A stretch of 64,000 nucleotides of DNA, taken from assembly GCF_001647715.1 (NCBI RefSeq), contig NZ_CP015600.1, positions 5,208,001 through 5,272,000 on the forward strand, given 5' to 3'. Made by a program: the position numbers and the translations under genes. This document shows positions 1 through 9,059 of this stretch, in pieces (positions within the stretch are counted from its first letter, which is position 1; every line of letters begins with the position of its first letter). The notes beneath the pieces were generated by a model. The model searched no databases, was not told the DNA's origin, and saw only the letters and a program-made list of their open reading frames with translations. The DNA comes from Pseudomonas antarctica. Lineage in GTDB: Bacteria; Pseudomonadota; Gammaproteobacteria; Pseudomonadales; Pseudomonadaceae.

Positions 1-932
1 ACGACTACACCCAGCTCAAACCCAAGCTGACCCAGGAATTCCTCAACACCGTCGATCCTAACCGGATCTACGATCACAGCAATGCGGAAAAAACCTGGCA
101 CCGTGTCACCCCTAAATTCGGCCTGACCTACGCGCTGACCGATCACTACACCTGGTTCGGCCAATACGCTGAAGGCTTCCGCACACCGTCGGCCAAAGCC
201 TTGTATGGCCGCTTTGAAAACTTGAATGAGGGCTACACCGTCGAGCCCAACCCGAATCTCAAGCCTGAGAGCAGTAAAGGCGTGGAAACCGGGATTCGTG
301 GCAACTTCGACGAAGGTTCGTTCGATATCGCTGTGTTTTACAACAAGTACCGCGACTTCATCGACGAGGACGCCTCGGTTGCCGGCGGCACCGTGCAACA
401 GTTCGAAGCCAACAACATCAAGCACGCCACCATCAAGGGCATTGAAGCCAAAGGTCGCCTGAACCTCGACGCCTTCGGCGCACCGCAAGGCCTCTACACC
501 CAAGGCTCGGTTGGCTACACCTACGGCCGCAACGACGACAACGGCGAGCCGCTCAACAGCGTCAACCCACTTAAAGGCGTATTCGGCCTGGGTTACGAGC
601 AAGAGCAATACGGTGCGTTGGTCAGCTGGACGCTGGTCAAGAAACAGAATCGCGTCGACAGCACCACCTTCCACGCACCTGATGGCAGCACCAGTGCCCC
701 GTTCAAAACGCCTGGCTTCGGCATCGTCGACCTGACCGGCTACTACAAAGTTACCAACGACGTGACCATCAACGGCGGCCTCTACAACCTCACCGACAAA
801 AAATACTGGAACTGGGATGACGTGCGCAGCTACGACGGTGTCGGCGAAGCGGGTGTTACAGCGCCCGCCAACCTCGATCGCCTGACCCAGCCCGGCCGCA
901 ACTTTGCGATCAACCTGATCTGGGACATCTGA
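1..932 (+). CDS. TonB-dependent haem receptor, C-terminal part (5' end outside window)
   Basis: The visible 309 residues (reading frame begins at base 3) are the C-terminal half of a TonB-dependent outer-membrane receptor: alternating beta-strand pattern, GFRTPSAK near base 175 and a NPNL motif near base 250. These match the FRAP/NPNL region that is typical of haem and haemoglobin receptors. The barrel ends in a short hydrophobic/aromatic strand (NLIWDI), as expected for Bam-dependent insertion. The gene is followed by a terminator and then by hemO, which supports haem as substrate. The plug domain, TonB box, signal peptide and promoter lie outside the window, so the exact family member (HasR-, PhuR- or HxuC-like) cannot be decided. 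Confidence 0.9.
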   Translation, partial: DYTQLKPKLTQEFLNTVDPNRIYDHSNAEKTWHRVTPKFGLTYALTDHYTWFGQYAEGFRTPSAKALYGRFENLNEGYTVEPNPNLKPESSKGVETGIRGNFDEGSFDIAVFYNKYRDFIDEDASVAGGTVQQFEANNIKHATIKGIEAKGRLNLDAFGAPQGLYTQGSVGYTYGRNDDNGEPLNSVNPLKGVFGLGYEQEQYGALVSWTLVKKQNRVDSTTFHAPDGSTSAPFKTPGFGIVDLTGYYKVTNDVTINGGLYNLTDKKYWNWDDVRSYDGVGEAGVTAPANLDRLTQPGRNFAINLIWDI

Positions 933-939
933 CCACTTC

Positions 940-986
940 CTCCTTGCCTCGCCACGATTAAACAGCGGCGAGGTGAGGATTTTTTA
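940..986 (+). terminator. Rho-independent terminator after the haem receptor
   Basis: A stem built on CCTCGCC / GGCGAGG, with partially paired flanks, is followed by a run of six T at about 980-985. It sits 8 bases after the receptor stop codon, so the receptor and hemO are probably at least partly separate transcripts. Confidence 0.75.
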
Positions 987-1070
987 CTGTGCCGCGTCTT
1001 CTTGTTCGTCTAGTTGATAACCGCTCTCTTTAGGGCACCCAGGCGCTACTCTTCTCAAGGACTTTTTTCG

Positions 1071-1679
1071 ATGACCGCTTCCCCTACCGCAGAACGCCCA
1101 AGCCTGCGCTCCCAGCGCCTGAACCAGATCACTCACGCGCCGCACACCCAGCTCGATGCGCTGGTCAAAGCCCACGCCCCGTTCGAAACCCAAGCCAACT
1201 TCGCCCGCTTCGTGGTCGCGCAATACCTGTTCCAATCAGAATTGGTAGCCCTGTACAACGACCCCGAGTTGATCAAGATCGTCCCGGACCTGGCCGAGCG
1301 CTGCCGCGCCGATGCCGCCAAGCTGGACCTCGGTGACCTCGACACTGAAGTGCCAGCACCGGTCGCCGGCGCCGTGAAAAACCCGAGCAAGGCCGAAGCC
1401 CTGGGTTGGCTGTTCGTGTCCGAAGGTTCCAAGCTGGGCGCTGCGTTCCTGATCAAGCGCGCCGTAGGCCTGGGCCTGAGCGAAACCTTCGGGGCCGGCC
1501 ACCTCGGCGAGCCGGCCGGCGGTCGCGCCGAAGGCTGGAAGCGTTTCACCCGCACCCTCGACGGCCTGGCGTTCAGCGCAGAAGAAGAAGCCGCGGTCGA
1601 AAAAGGTGCGATCGATGCGTTTGTGCGCTTCACCGTGTTGCTGGAACAGGCGTACGCTACGGCCCCTGAACTGGCGTAA
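1071..1679 (+). CDS. hemO: Biliverdin-producing haem oxygenase HemO/PigA
   Basis: The 202-residue protein opens haem to biliverdin, iron and CO in the cytosol, releasing iron from imported haem. It aligns from memory along its whole length with P. aeruginosa HemO (PigA): LRSQRLN, a proximal histidine at H25 (APHTQL), NFARFV-AQYLF and GWLFVSEGSKLGAAF. N18 and K33 correspond to N19 and K34 of PaHemO, residues tied to its unusual delta/beta regiospecificity; the Phe of WLFVSEG and the Lys of AFLIK are also kept. The ATG at 1071 has CAAGGA 9 bases upstream; an in-frame upstream start at 1014 lacks a ribosome site. Placement after a haem receptor agrees with a role in haem-iron use. Confidence 0.94.
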   Translation: MTASPTAERPSLRSQRLNQITHAPHTQLDALVKAHAPFETQANFARFVVAQYLFQSELVALYNDPELIKIVPDLAERCRADAAKLDLGDLDTEVPAPVAGAVKNPSKAEALGWLFVSEGSKLGAAFLIKRAVGLGLSETFGAGHLGEPAGGRAEGWKRFTRTLDGLAFSAEEEAAVEKGAIDAFVRFTVLLEQAYATAPELA

Positions 1680-1701
1680 ATACGCCGGTAGAAACCGGTT
1701 C

Positions 1702-1794
1702 AATGTGGGAGCTGGCTTGCCTGCGATGGCGGTGGGCCAGCCCCCGATGTGCAGGCAGGCAGTCCGCTATCGCAGGCAAGCCAGCTCCCACATT
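1702..1794. repeat. REPIN, family A (GTGGGAGCTGGCTTGCC arms), head-to-head
   Basis: Two inverted arms, AATGTGGGAGCTGGCTTGCC... at the left and its reverse complement at the right, flank a spacer of about 40 bases. It lies between hemO and the DUF454 gene. The same arm recurs near 36.7, 47.3 and 55.5 kb. Confidence 0.92.
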
Positions 1795-1848
1795 TGAGCG
1801 CATTTCAGTTCGGATAATGTGTAACCCTCTCACCAGATAAGCGTCACC

Positions 1849-2250
1849 ATGACCGGCAAAACCCAATCCACCTCAAAAATCGCGCAGATCCTCTTCGGCC
1901 TGCTGGCCTACGTCAGCCTGGGCATTGGGTTGGTGGCGATTGTCATACCGGGTTTGCCCACCACCGAATTCATCCTGCTGGCCGCCTGGGCCGCGACTAA
2001 AAGCTCGCCGCGCTTGAGTGCCTGGCTGGAAAACCACCGGCTGTTCGGGCCGATTCTGTTCAACTGGCGCAACGGCAAGATCATCGCGCGCAGGGCCAAA
2101 GTCAGCGCCACTGTGAGCATGTTGCTATGTGCCGGTTTGATGCTGGTGATGCTCGACCACGGCTGGCCGATCTACCTGGCGATTGCCGGGATGAGCCTGG
2201 GCAACCTGTGGATCTGGTCACGCCCGGAACGGCTTGCAACCCCCGTATAA
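1849..2250 (+). CDS. DUF454 (YbaN family) inner-membrane protein
   Basis: A 133-residue protein with three to four hydrophobic segments, roughly residues 12-45 and 88-122. The signature GIVAIVIPGLPTTEF-like stretch (seen as GLVAIVIPGLPTTEFILLAA) and the later SPRLSAWLENHRLFGP block define the DUF454/YbaN family. The function is unknown; in many proteobacteria the gene lies beside haem-uptake or haem oxygenase genes, and here it follows hemO after a REPIN. Its own ribosome site is weak (AGATAAG). The family call is firm; any role in haem metabolism is inference from position only. Confidence 0.85.
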   Translation: MTGKTQSTSKIAQILFGLLAYVSLGIGLVAIVIPGLPTTEFILLAAWAATKSSPRLSAWLENHRLFGPILFNWRNGKIIARRAKVSATVSMLLCAGLMLVMLDHGWPIYLAIAGMSLGNLWIWSRPERLATPV

Positions 2251-2389
2251 CGCCGCGTTCAAGCTTTTGCCTACCGCTCATCGCCTCCGCCTCATGAAAC
2301 ATCACGTTACGCCGATGTTCCGGACATAGCGCCGAATGGACTTGGCTCGCCCTGCTTGCTTTCTAACAAGTCCAATCGCGAGTGAACCT

Positions 2390-4528
2390 ATGTTCGACAC
2401 CCTCTCCATCCGCTTGAAAATAGTGCTGCTGTCGGGCCTTTGCCTCCTGGGGGTGATCGCGCTGATCGTCGGCATCAACCTTTACGAGGCCGACCAGAAC
2501 AACCGACTGGTCAGCGAATCAAGCTCGCGAATGCTCACCAACAGTGTGCAGAACCTGTTGCAGGCCAAGGCCGCTGAACAGGCCGTACAACTGCAAAAAA
2601 CCTTCGGCGAAAGCCTGGTCGTCGTCACCGCGCTGGCCGACCAGATCAAGGGCCTGCGCAACACGGCCGCCAAGCGCGGGCTGGACGCGAGCGCCCTGCG
2701 TGAAGAACTCAACCAGAGCCTCAAGACCGCCTTCGAGCGCAACAGCAAAGTGCTGGGTATCTGGCTGTCGTTCGAACCCAACGCCCTGGATGGCAAGGAC
2801 AGCGAGTTCGTCGACGACAAAGCCCGCGTTTCCAACGAAAAAGGTCGCTTCTCCAGCTACTGGAGCCGCGCCGGCGGCGATGGCCTGAACACCGTGATGG
2901 TCGAAGACGACCTGATCAAGACCACGCCCAATCTCAGCGGTACGCCCTACAACATCTGGTACACCTGCCCACGAGACACGCGCACTGTGTGCCTGCTGGA
3001 CCCGTACGCCGACGAAGTCGCCGGCAAGCAGGTGCTGATGACCACCATTTCGCTACCGTTAATCGTGGACGGTAAAGTCATCGGTGTGGTGGGCATCGAC
3101 CTGGCCTTGAATGCCCTGCAAGCCGCCACGGACGCGGCGCAAAAAGACCTGTTCAACGGTGCCGGCTACCTGGAAATCCTCTCCAGCACCGGTTTGATTG
3201 CGGCATTCAGTGGCCAACCGGACAAGGTCGGCAAAAACCTGATCGACACCATTGGCGCCGAAGGCAAAGACATCGTGCAACTGCTGGCCAGTGAAACCCG
3301 CATGATCCGCGAACAGGACGACACGATTCGCGCTGTGTACCCGGTGAAACCCATTGCCGATGCAAAATCCTGGGGTGTGGTCATCAAACTGCCAAAAGAA
3401 GTGATGCTGGCCGACGCACTGAAACTGCAAGGGATACTCGACAAGGCCCAAAACGCCTCCACGCTCAAAGCGCTGCTGGTCGGCGCGGCCGCCGCCTTGC
3501 TCGGCTTGCTATTGATCTGGCTGACCGCCACCGGCGTCACCCGCCCCATCAATACCGTCGCCGCCATGCTCAAGAACATCGCCAGCGGCGAAGGTGACCT
3601 CACCCAGCGCCTGAGCTATGCCAAGAAAGACGAATTGGGCGAGCTGGCAAACTGGTTCAACCGCTTCCTCGACAAGCTGCAGCCGACCATCGCACAGATC
3701 AAGCAAAGCATCACCGAAGCACGTGGCACGGCAGATCAGTCTTCAGCCATCGCGCGCCAGACCAGCGAAGGCATGCAGGTGCAGTTCCGCGAAATCGACC
3801 AGGTCGCCACCGCCTCCAATGAAATGAGCGCTACCGCCCATGAAGTGGCCAACAGCGCCTCCAACGCCGCCAGCGCGGCGCGCGGGGCGGATCAGTCGGC
3901 GCGTGATGGCATGTCGATCATTGAACAGAGCACCCGTGATATCACCACCCTCGCCGACGAAGTCAGCAAAGCGGTGAGTGAAGTCGAAGCCCTGGCGGTG
4001 AACAGCGAGCAGATCGGCTCGGTGCTGGAAGTGATCCGCAGCATTGCCGAGCAGACCAACCTGCTGGCACTCAACGCCGCCATCGAAGCCGCGCGCGCCG
4101 GGGAAAGCGGGCGTGGCTTTGCGGTGGTGGCCGACGAAGTGCGCAACCTGGCCAAACGTACCCAGGATTCGGTGGAAGAGATTCGCCTGGTGATCGAACG
4201 CATCCAGAGCGGAACGCGGGGCGTGGTAGCGACTATGCATTCCAGCCAGCACCAGGCCCAGAGCAATGCCGGGCAGATCCATCAAGCGGCGCAAGCGTTA
4301 GGCAAGATCAGCGATGCGGTGACAGTAATCAGCGACATGAACCTGCAAATCGCCAGCGCCGCCGAACAACAGAGCGCTGTGGCCGAAGAGGTCAATCGCA
4401 ACGTTTCGGCAATCCGCACCGTGACCGAAACCCTCACCAGCCAGGCCACCGAGTCGGCGGCCATCAGCAGCCAACTGAACGCGTTAGCCAGCCAGCAGAT
4501 GAAGTTGATGGATCAGTTCAAGGTGTAA
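2390..4528 (+). CDS. Methyl-accepting chemotaxis protein with periplasmic Cache domain
   Basis: The 712-residue transducer has TM1 at about residues 9-30, a large periplasmic double-Cache-type sensor to about 355 (containing [17 protein letters not shown]), TM2 at about 362-380, a HAMP domain ([23 protein letters not shown] region) and a cytoplasmic signalling domain. The conserved hairpin tip is at about 552-590 ([19 protein letters not shown]... [11 protein letters not shown]). It would signal ligand binding to CheA/CheW at the cell pole. The ATG at 2390 begins [10 protein letters not shown], typical of this family; the upstream start at 2336 is not supported by a ribosome site. It is a single gene between REP-flanked regions. 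The ligand cannot be read from sequence; amino or organic acids are common for Cache receptors in Pseudomonas. Confidence 0.93.
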   Translation: MFDTLSIRLKIVLLSGLCLLGVIALIVGINLYEADQNNRLVSESSSRMLTNSVQNLLQAKAAEQAVQLQKTFGESLVVVTALADQIKGLRNTAAKRGLDASALREELNQSLKTAFERNSKVLGIWLSFEPNALDGKDSEFVDDKARVSNEKGRFSSYWSRAGGDGLNTVMVEDDLIKTTPNLSGTPYNIWYTCPRDTRTVCLLDPYADEVAGKQVLMTTISLPLIVDGKVIGVVGIDLALNALQAATDAAQKDLFNGAGYLEILSSTGLIAAFSGQPDKVGKNLIDTIGAEGKDIVQLLASETRMIREQDDTIRAVYPVKPIADAKSWGVVIKLPKEVMLADALKLQGILDKAQNASTLKALLVGAAAALLGLLLIWLTATGVTRPINTVAAMLKNIASGEGDLTQRLSYAKKDELGELANWFNRFLDKLQPTIAQIKQSITEARGTADQSSAIARQTSEGMQVQFREIDQVATASNEMSATAHEVANSASNAASAARGADQSARDGMSIIEQSTRDITTLADEVSKAVSEVEALAVNSEQIGSVLEVIRSIAEQTNLLALNAAIEAARAGESGRGFAVVADEVRNLAKRTQDSVEEIRLVIERIQSGTRGVVATMHSSQHQAQSNAGQIHQAAQALGKISDAVTVISDMNLQIASAAEQQSAVAEEVNRNVSAIRTVTETLTSQATESAAISSQLNALASQQMKLMDQFKV

Positions 4529-4556
4529 CGCCTGACTTGAAAATGATGATGAGCAA

Positions 4557-4648
4557 ATGTGGGAGCGGGCTTGCTCGCGAATGCGGTGTGACAGTCACTG
4601 GATGTATTGACTGATCCACCGCATTCGCGAGCAAGCCCGCTCCCACAT
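4557..4648. repeat. REPIN, family B (GTGGGAGCGGGCTTGCTCGCGAA arms), head-to-head
   Basis: Left arm ATGTGGGAGCGGGCTTGCTC and its inverted copy at the right are separated by about 35 bases. It sits between the convergent chemoreceptor and nitroreductase genes. Family B differs from family A in the stem (GCGGG...CTCGCGAA). Confidence 0.92.
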
Positions 4649-4667
4649 AAAGCAGATCTGCGCTTTC

Positions 4668-5231
4668 TTACAGACCAGTCCAGACTGTAACAAACGGCGT
4701 CAGGTCTTCTTTCGGCGCAGTGCGCGGCGGGTTCTGCGGGGTGCCCAGGTAGAGGAAGCCAATCACTTCCTCATCTGCCGTCAGCCCCAGGCCTTTGGCG
4801 ACGTGAGCCGAGTAGGACAATTCACCGGTGCGCCACACGGCACCAATCCCCTGAGCGTACGCCGCCAGCAGAATGCCGTGGGCCGCACAGGCGGCCGCCA
4901 GCAGTTGTTCGGACTTCGGCACTTTGAAGTGTTCTTGCAAACGGGCAATCACCACAACGACCAGCGGTGCGCGCAATGGGCCGTTCTGGGCCTTGTCGAT
5001 GGCGGCTTGCGGCGCGTCGGCGTCCTGCAGTCGCGCGGCTTCGGCCAGCAGCGTGCCCATTTGCTCACGGGCCGCGCCTTCCACGGTCAGAAAACGCCAT
5101 GGGCGCAGTTGGCCATGGTCGGGCGCGCGCATGGCGGCGGCGAACAGCACGTCGCGCTGCTCCTGGGTCGGTGCCGGTTCCAGCAAACGCGGCACGGAAA
5201 CACGGTTGAGCAAAGCGTCGAGAGCCTGCAT
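4668..5231 (-). CDS. YdjA-like nitroreductase family protein
   Basis: The 187-residue protein belongs to the FMN-dependent nitroreductase superfamily, closest in size and layout to E. coli YdjA (183 residues). Visible family features are MRAPDHGQLRPWRF near residue 33 (FMN/substrate region), LLAAACAAHGILLAAYAQGIGAVW and the C-terminal GFLYLGTP. These enzymes use NAD(P)H to reduce quinones, nitro compounds or selenate; the natural substrate is unknown. The start at 5231 gives MQALDALLNR; a reading frame continues upstream to 5681 but runs antisense through the next gene and is not coding. It is divergent from the DUF1111 gene with a 139-bp shared promoter region. Confidence 0.88.
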   Translation of the reverse strand: MQALDALLNRVSVPRLLEPAPTQEQRDVLFAAAMRAPDHGQLRPWRFLTVEGAAREQMGTLLAEAARLQDADAPQAAIDKAQNGPLRAPLVVVVIARLQEHFKVPKSEQLLAAACAAHGILLAAYAQGIGAVWRTGELSYSAHVAKGLGLTADEEVIGFLYLGTPQNPPRTAPKEDLTPFVTVWTGL

Positions 5232-5293
5232 TGGCCACCTCCAGATAAAAATGTGCGGCCATTCTAGCGGTAATGAATCGGATTCCACCAAAC

Positions 5294-5312
5294 GATAATT
5301 GCTCTTATTCAA
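5294..5312. promoter_or_regulatory. Weak Fur-box-like sequence before the DUF1111/imelysin cluster
   Basis: GATAATTGCTCTTATTC shares about 10 of 19 positions with the classical Fur consensus GATAATGATAATCATTATC, mainly in the left half. Clusters with imelysin and DUF1111 proteins are iron-regulated in pseudomonads as far as I recall, which makes the site plausible, but the match is poor and could be chance. Confidence 0.22.
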
Positions 5313-5370
5313 TCCGCCCTGCCCTGTTAGACTTTGCGGCCTTATTTTCCGCCTTCGTTCAGGGAATTCG

Positions 5371-6810
5371 ATGTTCCGTTCGTTTCTTCGCCTGTGCGCA
5401 ACATTGATGGCCTTGAGCCTGACTGCTTGCGATGACGCCCCACGCTTCACCAAGGCTGAGCCCGGTGAAGCGCGAGCTGGCGGCGCGACGACGGTCAACA
5501 AGCGCGACCAGAACGCGTTTTCCCTGCCCTCGGCCAACCTTGCACCCAGCCGCCGCCTGGACTTCAGCGTCGGCAACAGCTTCTTTCGCAGCCCCTGGGT
5601 GATCGCGCCGTCCACCACCACTGCGCGCGATGGCCTGGGCCCGCTGTTCAACACCAACGCCTGCCAGAACTGCCATATCAAGGATGGCCGTGGTCACCCG
5701 CCGCTGCCCGATGCGCCCAATGCGGTGTCGATGCTGGTGCGCCTGTCGATCCCCGCGCCTACCTCAGACCTGCCGGCCTACGCCAAGCTCATTGAACAGA
5801 TCGGCGTGGTGCCAGAGCCGGTGTACGGCGGGCAACTGCAAGACATGGCCGTGCCGGGCGTAGCCCCCGAAGGCAAAGTGCGGGTCGACTACACGCCCGT
5901 CAACGTGACGTTCAAGGACGGCACGCAGGTCGAGTTGCGCAAGCCCGCCCTGCAAATCACCCAGCTCGGCTACGGCCCGATGCACCCGGATACACTGTTC
6001 TCGGCGCGAATCGCCCCGCCGATGATCGGCCTGGGCCTGCTCGAAGCGATCAGCGACGCCGATATTCTGAAAAACACCGACCCGAACACTGCCGACAAAG
6101 ACGCCATCGTCGGCCGAGCCAACCAGGTCTGGGATGACGCCCGGCACACCACCGTCCTCGGGCGTTTTGGCTGGAAAGCCGGGCAACCCAACCTCAATCA
6201 ACAGAATGTTCACGCGTTCTCCGGTGACATGGGCCTCACCACGTCGCTCAGACCCTTCGATGACTGCACCGACGCCCAAGTCGCCTGCAAACAGGCCCCT
6301 AACGGCAATGGCCCCGACGGTGAGCCGGAAGTCAGCGATAACATCCTGCGCCTGGTGCTGTTCTACACCCGCAACCTCGCCGTGCCGGTACGCCGTGGCG
6401 TCAACACGCCGCAGGTGCTGGCCGGGAAGAACCTGTTCTACCAGGCCGGTTGCCAGGGTTGCCATAAGCCAACGTTCACCACGGCCGCCAACGCTGCCGA
6501 ACCCGAACTGGCCAACCAAGTCATTCGCCCCTACAGCGACCTGCTGTTGCACGACATGGGCGAAGGCCTGGCCGACCACCGCAGCGAATTCAAGGCCAGT
6601 GGCCGCGACTGGCGCACGCCGCCGTTGTGGGGCATTGGCCTGACGCAAACCGTCAGTGGCCACACTCAGTTTTTGCATGACGGCCGCGCCCGCAATCTGC
6701 TTGAAGCCGTGCTCTGGCATGGCGGCGAAGCGCAGGCGGCGCAGCAGCATGTGTTGTCCTTTAATGCCGAGCAGCGGGCTGCGTTGCTGGCGTTCCTGAA
6801 TTCTCTATAA
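5371..6810 (+). CDS. Di-haem DUF1111 (thiol oxidoreductase-like) lipoprotein
   Basis: The 479-residue exported protein has an N-terminal lipoprotein signal (LMALSLTAC, lipobox Cys about residue 18) and two c-type haem sites, CQNCH near residue 96 and CQGCH near residue 360. The layout is that of DUF1111, a distant relative of bacterial di-haem cytochrome c peroxidases. The start at 5371 precedes MFRSFLRLCA; the longer upstream frame has no signal-peptide logic. It leads a tight cluster with an imelysin-like lipoprotein and a DUF1513 protein, the conserved iron-linked arrangement (PA4373-PA4371-like). A periplasmic redox step in iron handling is a reasonable inference; biochemical function is not established. 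Confidence 0.88.
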   Translation: MFRSFLRLCATLMALSLTACDDAPRFTKAEPGEARAGGATTVNKRDQNAFSLPSANLAPSRRLDFSVGNSFFRSPWVIAPSTTTARDGLGPLFNTNACQNCHIKDGRGHPPLPDAPNAVSMLVRLSIPAPTSDLPAYAKLIEQIGVVPEPVYGGQLQDMAVPGVAPEGKVRVDYTPVNVTFKDGTQVELRKPALQITQLGYGPMHPDTLFSARIAPPMIGLGLLEAISDADILKNTDPNTADKDAIVGRANQVWDDARHTTVLGRFGWKAGQPNLNQQNVHAFSGDMGLTTSLRPFDDCTDAQVACKQAPNGNGPDGEPEVSDNILRLVLFYTRNLAVPVRRGVNTPQVLAGKNLFYQAGCQGCHKPTFTTAANAAEPELANQVIRPYSDLLLHDMGEGLADHRSEFKASGRDWRTPPLWGIGLTQTVSGHTQFLHDGRARNLLEAVLWHGGEAQAAQQHVLSFNAEQRAALLAFLNSL

Positions 6811-6841
6811 GCTTTGCCCCACTTACCGAAGGGAGCTCGAC

Positions 6842-7906
6842 ATGTTTCGTCCCAAGTTGTTGTTCACCAGCCTGGCCGCCCTCGCACTCGGCGCCTGCTC
6901 GCCTCAGGACCCGCAAGCCGTGACCTCGGCGGCCATCGCCAAGCAAGTGATCCTGCCGACCTACAGCCGCTGGGTTGACGCCGACCGCCAACTGGCCGTC
7001 AGCGCCCTCGCCTACTGCCAGGGCAAGGAAAGCCTGGAGACCGCCCGTGCCGACTTCCTCCACGCGCAAAAAGCCTGGGCCGAGTTGCAACCGCTGCTGA
7101 TCGGCCCACTGGCCGAGGGCAACCGTTCGTGGCAGGTGCAGTTCTGGCCGGACAAGAAAAACCTGGTGGGTCGCCAGGTCGAGCAACTGGTTACCGCCCA
7201 GCCGCAGATCGACGCCGCCGCCTTGGCCAAGTCCAGTGTCGTGGTGCAGGGCCTTTCGGCCTATGAATACATCCTCTACGACGCCAGGACTGACGTCGCC
7301 GACGAAACCCAGAAAGCCCGCTACTGCCCGTTGCTGGTCGCCATCGGCGAGCGCCAGAAGGCCCTGGCCGAAGAGATCCTGGCCAGTTGGAACAGCACCG
7401 ACGGCATGCTTGCGCAGATGACCAAGTTTCCGAACCAGCGCTACGCTGATTCCCACGAAGCCATCGCCGACCTGCTGCGCGCGCAAGTGACAGCACTGGA
7501 CACCCTGAAGAAAAAACTCGGCACGCCAATGGGTCGCCAGACCAAAGGCATCCCGCAACCGTTCCAGGCCGATGCCTGGCGCAGCCAGTCTTCCCTGCAA
7601 AGCCTGCAGGCCAGCCTCGCGGCAGCCCAGACCGTGTGGGTCGGTGTCGACAACAAAGGCCTGCGTGGCTTGCTGCCGTCGGAGCAGAAGCCGTTGGCCG
7701 ACAAGATCGACGCCGCCTATGCCGCGTCCCTGAAACTGTTCGCCGGCAACCCGCGCACCCTCAATGAACTGTTGGCCGACGATGCCGGGCGCCAGCAGCT
7801 CAACGATATTTACGACAGCCTCAACGTCGTCCATCGCCTGCACGAAGGCGAGTTGGCCAAAGCGCTGGGCATCCAACTGGGCTTTAACGCCAACGACGGT
7901 GACTGA
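6842..7906 (+). CDS. Imelysin-family lipoprotein lacking the GxHxxE histidine
   Basis: The 354-residue lipoprotein has signal LAALALGACSP (lipobox Cys about residue 20) followed by an all-helical imelysin (peptidase M75-like) domain. The family motif GxHxxE is replaced by GLSAYE at residues 137-142, so the histidine is a serine (S139) while the glutamate is kept. Classical insulin-cleaving activity is therefore doubtful; binding of iron, haem or a protein partner is more likely. The ATG has GGGAG 8 bases upstream. It starts 31 bases after the DUF1111 gene and its stop overlaps the next start (TGATG), so the three genes are probably one operon. Confidence 0.87.
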   Translation: MFRPKLLFTSLAALALGACSPQDPQAVTSAAIAKQVILPTYSRWVDADRQLAVSALAYCQGKESLETARADFLHAQKAWAELQPLLIGPLAEGNRSWQVQFWPDKKNLVGRQVEQLVTAQPQIDAAALAKSSVVVQGLSAYEYILYDARTDVADETQKARYCPLLVAIGERQKALAEEILASWNSTDGMLAQMTKFPNQRYADSHEAIADLLRAQVTALDTLKKKLGTPMGRQTKGIPQPFQADAWRSQSSLQSLQASLAAAQTVWVGVDNKGLRGLLPSEQKPLADKIDAAYAASLKLFAGNPRTLNELLADDAGRQQLNDIYDSLNVVHRLHEGELAKALGIQLGFNANDGD

Positions 7907-9006
7907 TGATGCTCAGGCGACAGGCTTTGGCGGTTGGCAGCGTGCTGCTCAGTGCGATCACGCTGGGTGGCTGGACGCTGTTCAAGCAAAAGGACAAAGG
8001 GCCGCTGCTGCTGTCGGCGCGCGATGATGCGGACGGCAAGCACTACGCCGTAGGCTATCGCCTGGACGGCAAGCAGGTGTTTGCCACGCAGGTTGGCCAG
8101 CGCTGCCACGACATCATCAACCACCCGACGCTGTCGATTGCGCTGTTCGTCGCCCGTCGCCCGGGCACCGAAAGTTACCTGATCGACCTGCGTGATGGCG
8201 CGCTCCTGCAAACCATCACGTCGAACGCCCATCGCCACTTTTATGGCCATGCGGTCATTCACAAAAGCGGCAACTGGCTGTACGCAACCGAGAATGACAC
8301 CTCCGATCCGGGCCGCGGCCTGCTTGGCGTGTACACGTTCGAAGGCGAGCGACTGGTACACAGCGGCGAAATTTCCACCCATGGTATCGGCCCGCATCAG
8401 GTGTCCTGGATGCCCGACGGCGAAACCCTGGTGGTGGCCAACGGCGGCATTCGCACCGAAGCCGAAAGCCGTGTGGAGATGAACCTCAACGCCATGGAGC
8501 CGAGCCTGGTGTTGATGCGCCGCGATGGCAGCCTGATCAGCAAGGAAACCCTCGACCAGCAGATGAACAGCGTGCGCCATATGGGGATTGCCAGCGATGG
8601 CACGATCCTTACCGGGCAGCAGTTCATGGGGCCGTCCCAGGAGCGTTCCGAGTTGCTCGCGATCAAGCGCCCGGGGCAGCCGTTCGTGGCGTTCCCGGTG
8701 GCCGATGAGCAATTGCAGGCGATGGGGCATTACACCGCGAGTGTCGCAGTGCACAGCGAACTGCGCCTGGTCGCACTGACGGCGCCACGGGGCAATCGCT
8801 TTTTTATCTGGGACATGGACAGCGGTGAGCTGCGCCTGGATGGGCCTTTGCCGGACTGTGCCGGCGTGGGCGCGGTGGCGGATGGGTTCGTCGTCACGTC
8901 AGGCCAGGGGCGCTGCCGCTTCTACGATTGCCGCCAGCAGCAGTTGGTCGCCAAGCCATTGGAGTTGCCGGCCGGGCTTTGGGATAACCATCTGCACCTG
9001 ATCTGA
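7906..9006 (+). CDS. DUF1513 periplasmic beta-propeller-like protein, probable Tat substrate
   Basis: The 366-residue protein begins with a twin-arginine-type leader (LRRQALAVG followed by a hydrophobic run), so it is probably exported folded. The mature part reads as repeated strand units such as HRHFYGHAVIHKSGNWLYAT and THGIGPHQVSWMPDGETLVV, like a seven-bladed propeller; this is DUF1513. Several conserved histidines suggest metal binding. The start codon overlaps the imelysin gene stop, implying translational coupling; a second ATG three bases downstream is equally possible. Third gene of the DUF1111-imelysin-DUF1513 operon. The function is unknown; a role with its neighbours in periplasmic iron handling is inferred. 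Confidence 0.87.
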   Translation: MMLRRQALAVGSVLLSAITLGGWTLFKQKDKGPLLLSARDDADGKHYAVGYRLDGKQVFATQVGQRCHDIINHPTLSIALFVARRPGTESYLIDLRDGALLQTITSNAHRHFYGHAVIHKSGNWLYATENDTSDPGRGLLGVYTFEGERLVHSGEISTHGIGPHQVSWMPDGETLVVANGGIRTEAESRVEMNLNAMEPSLVLMRRDGSLISKETLDQQMNSVRHMGIASDGTILTGQQFMGPSQERSELLAIKRPGQPFVAFPVADEQLQAMGHYTASVAVHSELRLVALTAPRGNRFFIWDMDSGELRLDGPLPDCAGVGAVADGFVVTSGQGRCRFYDCRQQQLVAKPLELPAGLWDNHLHLI

Positions 9007-9018
9007 TCGCCGTCATGC

Positions 9019-9040
9019 ATAGGGCCACGTATGGCCCTAT
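9019..9040. terminator. Hairpin between convergent operons
   Basis: ATAGGGCCA / TGGCCCTAT forms a perfect 9-bp stem with a 4-base loop, between the end of the DUF1513 gene and the end of the SGNH gene on the other strand. There is no T tract, so it may act as a weak bidirectional terminator. Confidence 0.5.
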
Positions 9041-9059
9041 AGCGGTGGCAGCGTCTTTG

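Noticed and set aside
5232..5681. N-terminal extension of the nitroreductase gene
   Set aside because: The extra 150 codons run antisense through the signal-peptide end of the DUF1111 gene; the family starts near MQALDALLNR.
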